A DNA stretch of 64,000 nt from Aurantiochytrium sp. KH105 (taxonomy: Eukaryota > Sar > Bigyra > Thraustochytrida > Thraustochytriidae): contig BGKB01000129.1 in the NCBI GenBank assembly GCA_003116975.1, positions 62,001 through 126,000 on the forward strand. The letters run 5' to 3'. The translations under genes and the position numbers were made by a program. The notes beneath the pieces were generated by a model. The model had not been told where the DNA came from. It saw only the letters and a program-made list of their open reading frames with translations, and ran no database searches. This document shows, piece by piece, positions 50,001 to 59,100 of this stretch. Positions within the stretch are counted from its first letter, which is position 1. Every line of letters starts with the position of its first letter.

Positions 50001-51417
50001 GAAATGTTCCAGCGGTATCGAGTGTATGAAAGAAAGAAAGGCGGAGAGTTCCATGCGATCCTTGGAAGAAACATGCGCAAGAGCATCCTTTATAACAAGA
50101 GACTCGCTCGAAAGACCTGCGCTGCCTTCAAAAAGAAGCTTTGCAAGAGTCAAACTGTCATCTTCCTTGTTGAACTTGCAAGCGTAGATCATGGGGGTAA
50201 GGCCCAATTTGTCACGCGCATCGATCTGTGCCCCGTCCGCCACGAGCTTTTTCGCCCTCGCAAGGTCGCCCTTCCTGCATGCCTGCATAAGAGGCGTCTG
50301 GCTCTTTTCGTACAAATCTTGAGCGCGGTCGAGAATGGCTTCGGGCTCTGTGTCTCCGTCGCTGAAACTTTATAGAAGAGCGAACGTCAGAACAAGAAAG
50401 GTGGCGCAGACCCCATCGTTTCCGTGTAACTTACTCTTGCGAAAGCAACGACCCCATCACGACGCTCCGCGGCTGCTGCAAGCTGCCCTGCACACCCCAC
50501 GCCACCTCCGACGCCGTCGCGAACTCCAGGAACGCCACGGCGTCGCCGCGATTGCACATCTTGGCATTTGCTAGCGCGTCCCGCCCGTACTTGTTTTTCA
50601 AACTCAGATCGGCGCCCGCCGCGTAGCAGAGCTTGATGCAGCGCAGGAGACCCGACGCGGTGTGATGCGATTCCTCTGGCTGCTGACATGCCAGCATGAG
50701 CGCGGTCCATCCATCGTTGGTCTGCAGGTCAAGCTTTGCGCCGCGCTCGATGAGCAGCTGGGCCGTGTCGGGCTGGCCGTAGCGGCACGCGAGCATGAGC
50801 GCGGTCCATCCACCATTGTCCTGCAGGTCAAGCTTTGCGCCGCGCTCGATGAACAGCTGGGCCGTGTCGGGCTGGTCAAAGCGGCACGCGAACATGAGCG
50901 CGGTGGCGCCATCGTTTTGCTGCAGATCAAGCTTTGCGCCGCGCTGGATGAGCAACTGGGCCGTGTCAGGCTGGTCGCAGCCGCACGCGACCATGAGCAC
51001 GGTCAATCCGTTGTTGTTCTGCAGATCAAGCTTTGCGCCGCGCTGGATGAGCAACTGGGCCGTGTCAGGCTGGCCGTAGCGGCACGCGAGCATGAGCGCG
51101 GTCCATCCATTGTCGTTCTGCAGGTCAAGCTTTGCGCCGCGCTGGACGAGCAACTGGGCCGTGTCGGGCTGATCGAAGCAGCACGCGAACATGAGCGCGA
51201 TCCATCCGTCGTCGTTCTCCAGATTGAGGTTGGCACCTTGCTCAACGAGCCACTGCGCGATGACGGGCTGCCCCCCGGAGTTTTCGTGAAGGGCCCACAT
51301 GAGCGGCGTGAGCTTAGACTCCGTCACCGTCGCGTCGAGCAGGGCGGGGTCGTCCTGCACGGCGCGCTGCACGCCGGCGAGGTCGCCGTTCTTGATGAGG
51401 TCGCACATGTCCGCCAT
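47043..51417 (-). CDS. Ankyrin-repeat / protein kinase-like / RING-RBR-like protein, two exons
   Basis: Exon 1 50435-51417 and exon 2 47043-50361 join through a 73-base intron (GTAAGT...TTTCAG) in frame, giving 1433 residues. Ankyrin repeats fill about 1-290 and resume at about 348-395. A helical region follows. Residues about 683-725 are a Val/Leu/Met-rich stretch that may be a membrane segment or an unspliced in-frame intron. A kinase-like domain (about 955-1185) has the DFVLKSF lysine, HCDVKPENV and APEL. Its HRD Arg is Cys and its DFG is DFD. A RING-like cluster (CAIC...CADGHFMCKEC, about 1191-1216) and a second Cys/His cluster (CPRC...CGACPCHFCAWCL...HVARC, about 1320-1367) resemble RBR ubiquitin ligases. 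It may couple phosphorylation to ubiquitination. Confidence 0.8.
49165..49290 (-). other. Hydrophobic GTT/GTG/ATG-encoded segment: membrane helix or in-frame intron
   Basis: The transcript strand is almost pure G/T/A triplets of low complexity here, encoding VMVLMVLVVV and LLLLLLVMIMIMM. Weak donors (GTGCTG, GTGATC) and a good acceptor (CCTGCAG) exist, but the phases of the obvious pairs do not match, so I leave it in the coding sequence. Confidence 0.45.
50362..50434 (-). other. Intron of the ankyrin-kinase-RBR gene
   Basis: 73 bases, donor GTAAGT, acceptor TTTCAG. It splits an Asp codon after its second base. Without it the ankyrin frame stops immediately at the TAA inside the donor. Confidence 0.85.
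50700..51250 (-). repeat. Near-identical 99-base coding repeats (ankyrin units)
   Basis: Five to six 99-base units encode GW.ALM.AC...QPDTAQLL..RGAKLDLQ with few base differences, including silent sites. This implies recent duplication or gene conversion. Confidence 0.85.
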
Positions 51418-52039
51418 CCTTGCGCACGCGCGCGGTGCCGTGGCACGGGCGAGGCGCGGGTCTGGCTCGAGGGCGGCGGCCGCGACGGGCTGAAGAAGAC
51501 GAGGGGGGCGAAGACGGAGACGGTGACGGTGACGGAGTGAAAGGTTTTGCCGCAGTCCCCGCGGGAAGACCTCGGCAGCGAGCCAAAGATATGAGCAGGT
51601 TTACAGCACGTGCGGCCGCAGGATCGCACACGGGCGGGACGAAGCATCGTGGCGCGTGGACCGTCGACGAGAGCGTTGACGAAAGCTGTCGGGGCGCTCC
51701 AGAGATGCTGCTTTGCTCTTTGTCTCGGCAGCGATATCCGCAGCAGCATTGGCCGAAGCGGGCGTTCTGTTCGGCGAGGAGAGCATGTCACGAAAGTCAG
51801 TCGCAGTCAGTCCTGACTCTCCTTTTGCCTCTTGTCTTTCCCATCCCAGGCCTAGCAATTCCTTTTCCCCCTTTTGTATTTTTGCGCTTGTGCGACGAGA
51901 GGCGCGCATACTATCAAAGCTCCCGACGCAGCGCGCTCGCGGCCCCTTTCCTTTCCTCGCCTCGTGCGTCTGCCCTCCCGCGCCCGCCTCCCCCGCGCCC
52001 GCGCGGCGCGCCTCGAGCGGCCTCGAGCGCCCCTGCGCG
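51418..52039. promoter_or_regulatory. Putative bidirectional promoter
   Basis: The gap lies between the ankyrin-kinase-RBR gene (minus) and the PHD gene (plus). The plus-strand frame of the PHD gene stays open back to 51713, so a longer N-terminus is possible but unlikely. No strong motif is seen beyond GACGGTGACGGT repeats near 51510-51535. Confidence 0.45.
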
Positions 52040-54664
52040 ATGGAGGCGAGTCGGGATGGCGACGAGGAGGCGGCCATGGCCACGAGCAGCGGCGACGACG
52101 ACGCCGCGCCGCCCCGGTCTGCAGCGCGCGAGGAGGAGGAGCAGGCAGGAGACGCGGGCTCATGGCAGACCGCAAGCCCGCGCGCGAGCAACGCTGATGC
52201 CGCCGCAAAGAGGGAGCAGGCGCGCAAGCAGGCGGCCGGATGGGAGATCGCTAGCACGCGCAAGCACGGCGCAGAGCACAGCAAGGACCAAGGCGCAGAG
52301 GACAGGCAGCCCGGCCCAAAGCGCGAGCACGCACGCTCGTCGTTCTCTCCTGCCGCCTACTCCAACGACACCAAGAACATTAGGAACAACGAGGAACACG
52401 AAATGCATGAGACACCAACAGCTGATTCTCAGGTCGAAGAAGATGAGCTCTGCGACGTGTGCCGCGTGGGCACGTGGACGGATCAAAACATGATTGTCTT
52501 TTGTGAAGGCGAAAACTGCGAGATTGCCGTCCACCAAGCCTGCTATGGTGTGAAAACAATACCCGACGACGAATGGTTCTGTGATCCATGCAAGGCCGCG
52601 CATCAAGCCACCGACGGTCTCGTCCAGAACGGGTCAGATCGCTTGCCGCGAGACGAGATTACGTGCTCCATTTGCCACGGCAGAGATGGTGCTCTCGTCC
52701 AAGCCCAGCATAAAGGTCCGCACTGGTTTCACCCGGCATGCATTCTCTCAGTGCCCGAAACCTACACTCGCAACAGGCAAATCTATGGCCTTGGCACACC
52801 AAGTCTCGAACAGCGTACAAAGCTGCAATGTGCCTTTTGCACTCGAAGCACAGGCGTGTGTCTCAAGTGCTCTGTACGCGGCTGCTCTGTCGCGTACCAC
52901 GTCCGCTGTGGCCAACGCGCTGGCGCAAGCTTTACGGAGCTGGCCTCGGCAGCCAACAAACCTACAATGTGTGCCACACATTCGCACATTTCACCCGAAG
53001 ACGAGCTCGTTGCGCCAAACTACCGGCCCATCTCTGCCTCGCGAAGCAAAAGTAAGAGTGGCGTGGCCGCATCGGCGCCTCGACTTACCCAGCCCGGCAA
53101 CTTTGAGGACTCCGTCACGAGAGATGCCATTCGATCCGTCACAATGTACACTTGCGCCGACCTCTGGCGTGACGTAGGCGCCCGCGCCGACAACATAACA
53201 GACCAGCCTGCTTTCAGTCACCTTTTGAAAATGCCTTCAAAGAACACTGGACAAGACCCTCAGTCGCCTTTATCTGCATCAAAAGAAAAAGTCTCGCCCC
53301 CATCGCCCTCAAAGATCGTTCCGCAACACGCGCGGATACCCGAAACAACAGAACTCTATCGATTGCTGCGTCGGGACGACAAGCAGCTACCATTCGACAT
53401 TGACAAGGCTATCACCCTTCCAAATGAGTTTGACGTCACCGATGCCTCGAGCGGTCATATGCGCGCCGTGAGCAATGTCAGACGAAACGGCCCTCATGCC
53501 AACTCGTTCTCTTTCATAGCAAAGGGAGACACATGTGAAATTCTAGGCAGCACTCAGAGAAGCACGGTCGACGAGCAGAACGCCTTTCCAATCGGACTGA
53601 TGCGCTTTGGGGTCCGCCCTTCGCAAGCCGAGCTCGTCTATGATCATCTTCTCAGCCAACACCTTATTACTTCTACGCTTGCTGGCATAAAACTACGGTC
53701 ATCCAAGGCGCTCGCTGGGAAACCAGCGCCGAACCTGGCGAATACGTCTTTGGAAGATATTTTGCAGAGTTCACCCGAGGTTTCGCAGAACGCAGGGAAT
53801 GTTACACTTCGGTCGGGACGCATGGAGACTGATGCGGAAGTTCTTGCTGCCATCGAGACACATGCTCTCCTCGATAATCTGCGTGCGCGTGTCAACACAG
53901 CCATTGCCGCTAACGACCCGTGCCTGAAAACCCCACATCCAGACAGCAAAGAAATTGACGAAACCTTTAAAAGACTCTTCGGGCGCTGCGGCATTTGCGG
54001 CAATGCCGATTGTGCACACAAACGCAAGGTGCAAATGGAAGAGTATGCAAGAGTCGGGGATCTCGAGGAAGCAACAGTTTATAGCGATACGCGGAATGAG
54101 CGAATGTCCGAGATTGCGAATATGTCGTTGCAAGAAATTCATCGCGAACGCAGCAAGTTTGCTGTTCTTAAGCGCGAAAGGTTATCTTTCATTCGAAGCG
54201 AAAGCAGAGCCATCGAAACAAAGACGCTTCGTTTTGCACCAAAGATCTCCAAGTCAAAGTCCGCCGTCGCTGAAGTCGTCGAGTACCTCGTCAACAAGGT
54301 GGCTCTCATCGCTCGTCCCCCTCAAGATAATCTACTGCCGGTCCTTACTTCAATGACCGCACCAAGCAACCAGCACAAGCTTTCGACAATGACGAGTTCC
54401 AGTTCGGCGCATGCAGGCGAGGCGCCGGGTGCTGCCGCCAAAAGGCAAGAAAAGAAAAAGGAAAAAGAAAAGGAAAGGTCGACCGGGCCGCGAAAACGCA
54501 AGAGACACGCCCAGACCACCTTGCCCTGTGGCAAAGCCCTAGTGCTCACCATTCGACGTACGGGCGAAAGCTCGTTTGCTTTTGTTCGGGCTAACCCGCG
54601 GCCCATAGCGCGGGAAAACGTGACTCTCTACTATCGCGAGCACATTATGAATTTAAGTAGGTAA
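52040..54664 (+). CDS. PHD / extended-PHD finger chromatin protein (AF10/BRPF/JADE-like)
   Basis: An 874-residue protein. After an acidic, disordered N-terminus, a PHD finger (about 138-185) has CDVC, FCEGENCEIAVHQACYGV and WFCDPC. An extended PHD follows (about 209-317: CSICHGRDGALVQA, WFHPACILSVPETY, CAFCTRSTGVCLKC, VAYHVRCGQRAG). This PHD-knuckle-PHD arrangement is the hallmark of AF10/AF17, BRPF and JADE proteins, which read histone H3 and recruit acetyl- or methyltransferases. No bromodomain or PWWP domain is visible. The C-terminal half has short helices and a basic KKEKEKERSTGPRKRKR stretch, a likely nuclear signal. The ATG at 52040 is favoured because the upstream frame is unlike the protein. 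Confidence 0.85.
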   Translation: MEASRDGDEEAAMATSSGDDDAAPPRSAAREEEEQAGDAGSWQTASPRASNADAAAKREQARKQAAGWEIASTRKHGAEHSKDQGAEDRQPGPKREHARSSFSPAAYSNDTKNIRNNEEHEMHETPTADSQVEEDELCDVCRVGTWTDQNMIVFCEGENCEIAVHQACYGVKTIPDDEWFCDPCKAAHQATDGLVQNGSDRLPRDEITCSICHGRDGALVQAQHKGPHWFHPACILSVPETYTRNRQIYGLGTPSLEQRTKLQCAFCTRSTGVCLKCSVRGCSVAYHVRCGQRAGASFTELASAANKPTMCATHSHISPEDELVAPNYRPISASRSKSKSGVAASAPRLTQPGNFEDSVTRDAIRSVTMYTCADLWRDVGARADNITDQPAFSHLLKMPSKNTGQDPQSPLSASKEKVSPPSPSKIVPQHARIPETTELYRLLRRDDKQLPFDIDKAITLPNEFDVTDASSGHMRAVSNVRRNGPHANSFSFIAKGDTCEILGSTQRSTVDEQNAFPIGLMRFGVRPSQAELVYDHLLSQHLITSTLAGIKLRSSKALAGKPAPNLANTSLEDILQSSPEVSQNAGNVTLRSGRMETDAEVLAAIETHALLDNLRARVNTAIAANDPCLKTPHPDSKEIDETFKRLFGRCGICGNADCAHKRKVQMEEYARVGDLEEATVYSDTRNERMSEIANMSLQEIHRERSKFAVLKRERLSFIRSESRAIETKTLRFAPKISKSKSAVAEVVEYLVNKVALIARPPQDNLLPVLTSMTAPSNQHKLSTMTSSSSAHAGEAPGAAAKRQEKKKEKEKERSTGPRKRKRHAQTTLPCGKALVLTIRRTGESSFAFVRANPRPIARENVTLYYREHIMNLSR

Positions 54665-54710
54665 TTTACGAAAGCACGATGTATGATTGTATCACTCGAA
54701 ACGATTGTTT

Positions 54711-54723
54711 TTACGTTTCTTGC

Positions 54724-54754
<31 letters not shown>

Positions 54755-55827
54755 CCGCTCTCGCCGCACAGGCAGCCTCCAAATTAAACTTGAACAGCGG
54801 CTGCTCCGTTTCATCCACCACAGAAATTCCTGCGAGACCTGCGCACGTCTCGATCACCACCGTGAACGAGGGAGCTTTCAAATCGACAGACACGAGCGGC
54901 TTTCCCTCTCCGTCCTTTGGCGCTGTCTCTGCTACGGCGTCCGCCACTTCCTTGATCGTTGCATCTCGGTTGAGATGATCGCAAAAACGTCTCCGCAGCT
55001 GCACTGCAAATGTCCGTGCTTCAAGCGGGCGCGCTGCAAAAAAGGACTCAAGCAGGGGTCCACAGGCTGCGCGAATGTCCTGCTCCCGGGAGTGGCAGCA
55101 CATTTGCGCAGGAACCACTCGGATGCACGAAGTCACCCGATTCGTTCCTGATTCAACGCACGAGGCCACCATATGTCTCGCGATCTTCACGGGATCAATC
55201 GGAGCCTTGCCATCATCACGAGGATTTATTCTAAGAATTGACAAGGCGCGCGCTTTTCCAGGCTAGGAGTGAACGATTAAAGGAAGCGTCAGTATACACA
55301 TATCATCAAGCCTAGTCCAAAAGTAACTGGGTCATCAGCTTCTTCGACGGGTCCCCACTTACCAGCGCCACCGATTGCAACAGGGGAATTTGCGTCTTAA
55401 ACGCGTCTAACTCAGCTTGCAGTTCGCGCTGCACGTCGACAGGTTTATCGCGTGCGACTTCTTTGCACGCTTTGGTCCCATCGTCGTCCTCTTTCGCGTC
55501 CTCCAAGGACTCCACGATCTCCTCGATCCAGTCGCGCATTTGGCCTCCTGTGCGCTTTTCGCTGCCTGCCGCACACATAAAAAAGAACGCCGCGCCTCCT
55601 TTGACATCCGTCAGCGACGCGGGGCGCACGCGCCCGCGCACGGGCTCCTGGCCGCCGCCGCCGCCGCCACCCGTGGTGCTCGTCCCATCGCGGCCAACAT
55701 CGTCGTCGCCATCCCGGCCGCCGCTCTTCCCGCCCGCATCGCCGCGGGCCTCGCCGCGCTGCTGCCGCTTGCGAGCCTGCGCGGCGGGGGCCTTGTACCG
55801 CTGCCGCTTGCGCCGTCGGTTCTCCAT
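54711..55827 (-). CDS. THUMP-domain protein, THUMPD1/TAN1 homologue, two exons
   Basis: Exon 1 55363-55827 and exon 2 54711-55262 join through a 100-base intron (GTAAGT...CCTAG), giving 338 residues against about 350 for human THUMPD1. The family protein is the RNA-binding adaptor for N4-acetylcytidine formation in tRNA-Ser and tRNA-Leu by NAT10/Kre33. The basic start (MENRRRKRQRYKAPAAQARK) matches the family. Residues about 57-95 hold the first block (GAAFFFMCAAGSEKR..). The splice junction recreates LLQSVALPGKARALSILRINP, which parallels the family block QSVESGANNVVFI. The THUMP core follows: SCIRVVPAQMCC, TFAVQLRRRFCDHLNRD and VDLKAPSFTVVIE. A poly-Ala run before the stop comes from GCA repeats. 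It converges with the PHD gene, 46 bases apart. Confidence 0.88.
55263..55362 (-). other. Intron of the THUMPD1/TAN1 homologue
   Basis: 100 bases, donor GTAAGT, acceptor CCTAG, phase 0. The conserved family block is only continuous when it is removed. Confidence 0.85.
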
Positions 55828-56171
55828 CGCGACGGTCACGCGCGCGACGGAAAGAATCCACGCAGCGGAGGGCTTCGCTCGACCCAAGATTGGGGTTCTG
55901 CTCATCACCATTCCCAGAGCCGGCCGGGTCTCCAGCATCCATCGCCACGACGTCCGAGGCACCAGGGCCGCCCGCACAAGAGAAAAATCAATCAAGAAGG
56001 AAAGTTGGTCAACCTGGCAAAAGCACGCAGAACAAGAACCAGAACCAGCCGCAGAAGATGAAGTAATTCTTCTTCTTCTTCTCCTCCTTCTTGCTGTCAG
56101 ACCGTAGTTCTTCATCAGTCAGGTTTCATGTTTCATGGTTTATTGTGTGTTTGTTTGGACATTTGCCAGCA
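55828..56171. other. Intergenic region between kinesin 3' end and THUMPD1 promoter
   Basis: 344 bases holding the likely THUMPD1 promoter and the kinesin 3' flank. A (TTC)n tract lies at about 56068-56095. No gene is seen. Confidence 0.5.
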
Positions 56172-59100
56172 TCATTGTTGATTGCACTCCGCAGCATTGT
56201 CGTTGAGAGGCGCGTTCTCATTACGAGTCGAAGACCGCGAGGACCGAGCGACGGACACAGGCGTCTTGGAGCCCATCTCCGAAGTGATCGACTTGCCACG
56301 CGGCTTGCGAGCATTCACTGCAGGGCTCTCGTTGGCAGTAAGCGTGTTCGCCTCAATTCCTGCAAGGGGAATCTTGCCAGAAACTGCCGCCGGGCGCTTC
56401 GTGTTCGTGTTCGTGTTCGTCGGCTTGGCGCTCGGCGCGGCCGCAGTCTCAAGTGCATGACTTGCAGCGCGGTCGCGGAGCTTGCGGAGGTCCACCATAA
56501 GATCAAGATTCTCCTTTTCCAGGAAGCGAATGTTGCTCTTGTGCTCCTCGATCTGCGCCAAAAGGTCCTCCTTGCCCTTGTCACTCTCATCGCTCGCTGC
56601 TCGCTGCGAAGCTTCGAGCGCAGCAACGCGCGCTTCAAGGGCCTTGTTCGCCTCTCGCAACGCCTCCTCGCGCCGGCTGCTCGTTGCATCCGCCTTGGCG
56701 GAAGCGTCGGCAAGCTCCCCGAGTCGGGCCTCAAGCGTGACACGCGCATTCTCCGCCGCCACGTACTTGGATTGAAGCACTTCGAGCTTCTCCGAGGCGT
56801 CATTGCTTGCAGAGTCCTGTCGCTCCAAAGCGCGTACCTCGGCCTCAAATTGGTCGCGCTCCGAAATCGTCGAGAGCAGACGCTTCGAGACCATGGAAAC
56901 AAACTCGGCCGGGGCAATGTCCTCGTGAATACCGAACATCTTGGCGCTACGACGAACAACACCAGACACTTCGCGCAAGTGGGCTTCACTACGAATGCGC
57001 TCCCGAAGCTTTTCTTGCGACTCGCGCAACGAGATATTGGCGGACTCCACTTCGGCAAGGCGGACGCGGACCTCCTTGAGCTTCTTCTGGTCGTCCCGCG
57101 CCTTCTTGTACTTTTCTGCGAGTTCCTGGGTAAACTTCACCTTTTCAAGCTTCTGGATGCGCGCCTGGCTCTTGGTGAGCTGTTCCTCCAGCACCGCAAT
57201 CTGCGACGCAGCCTCTGCGTTCTGCGACGCTTTGGAAACCTCCTCACGAAGCTGGGCAACATGCGCCTCGCGCTCCTTGATGGCAACTTGCAGTGATTCG
57301 ATGCGCTCGTTCGCCGCACAAGTCACCTCGGGAAGCTCCTTGCGAAGAGCAGCAAGTTCCTCTTCCATGGCGCGCATTGACGCAGCGATCTTCTCGGCGT
57401 CCTCCTTGGCACTTTCGATCTCGGTATCACGTGCTTCAAGCTGTGCGCGAAGTTCAGGGACGGCCGCGCCAGCCTCCTTTGCTTCCCGCTTGAGCGTAGA
57501 AATCTTTGACTCCTTGTCCAAAAGAGCCTCTTCCAAGGCATCTGCGCGCTGCTTTTCGTTGACCAGCGTTGCTGCTTCTGCCTTGAGCTCTGCGATACGA
57601 GCCTCCAACTCTTCTGTCGCAGCGTTGTTGCCGGTCGTAGCGCTCTCAAGCCGGCTCTCGAGGTCCGCGATCTGAGTTCGAAGCTGCTCCTCCGTTGCAG
57701 CGACAACTTCCTTTTCAGCGCTGAGGGTTTCAAGTTCTCCCTGAAGGCTCGCGACCTGAGCCTCAAGCTTACTCTTCTCCTCCTGCGATGCAGCTGCAGT
57801 CGACTCTGACTCCGCCGCGCTTTCGAGTTGCGACTCGAGCTCAGCAACCTTTGCCTTGAGCTCAGTCTCGGTATTCGCATTTTCAGAAGAAACATTCGTG
57901 AGCGACTCTTCGAGCGACGCAATTTTCGTCTTGAGCTCGTTCTCTGCAGCGGCTCCTTCTTCAATCGTGGTCTCGAGATCCGCAATGCGTTCAAGCAAAG
58001 AGTCTTCGTTGCCGGCGCCCTGTTCGGCAAGCTTGGCTGAAACTTCGGCAAGATCGGCGCGAAGTTTTGCTTCAGCTTCGGCATTCGCACTTGCTTTGGT
58101 TTCCAGCTCTGCCTTGAGGCTCGCAACCTCTGCTTCAAGAGACTCGACCTTCTCGACTTGTGCGCTCGAATCAGCAGCGGAAGCCTCCTGCTGGCTTGCT
58201 TCAAATCGAAGTTCGGTGATCTTGTCAACAAGCTCCTTGTTCGTGCAGCGCAACTCCTCGGCCTCCGTCTCAGCCTTGGTGATCGCTTCGCGAGCGGATT
58301 CTGCGGCCGTTTCGAGATCCTGAGCACGCTGAGCCTGGACCTCGCACTCATCTTGGATCATTTTCACATTTTCACGCTGCTTCTCAAGACGCTTGCGAGC
58401 TTCGTCGGCGTCAGCCACTGCTTCTGCTTCTTTGGTTTTGGCAGCTGCCAGGTCATTCTGCAAGGCCTTCAATTCTTCCTCGAGGTCAGAGTTGGAGGCA
58501 GCGGCAAGCTTGGTCTCAAGTTGCTCCACAGACTCCTCGAGCTCAGAGGAACGCTCTCGATGATGTGATGCAGACTCGCGCTCTTGGGCAAGATCTTCCT
58601 TGAGTTGCGTGACCTTGCGCTCGAGTGCTTGAATCGAGGCGTGGAGGGCTTCCGTTTCGCCACTTCCGGCTGCGCCAGCCTGCGCGTGTGCAGCCTCTGT
58701 CTCCCGAAGCTTGACTTCGAAAGCCTCGCGCTCGTGAGCGAGACGCTCCTTGAGTTCTTGCACGAGGTTGTCTCGCTCATGCGCAGCACGACCAACAGCC
58801 GAGGTCGCCTCCGTGAGCTCCCCTCGAAGCTGGCCCTCGGCCTTTTGCGCATTTTCAAGCTCCTTTTGAAGGCCCTCCAGTTCGCGCGTTGCTTGTTCGG
58901 CATCACGTTCTGCACGATTTCGGAGTTCCTTCATGGCGGTTTCCGTCTCCTCAAGCTTGGATGACGCCTTGTCGAGCTCCTGCGACGTGAGGTTGAACTT
59001 GAGCTGCAACTGACCAAAACGTCGCTGCACATCTTCCGAAGAGGCCTGCGATGCAGTGGCGGCTTCGGCGGCGTCCGCGGCGCTCTTCATTTGTGCCTGC

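Noticed and set aside
55864-56115. Longer N-terminus for the THUMPD1 homologue
   Set aside because: The extra residues include an Arg8 run from a TTC repeat, and the family-like basic start lies at 55827.
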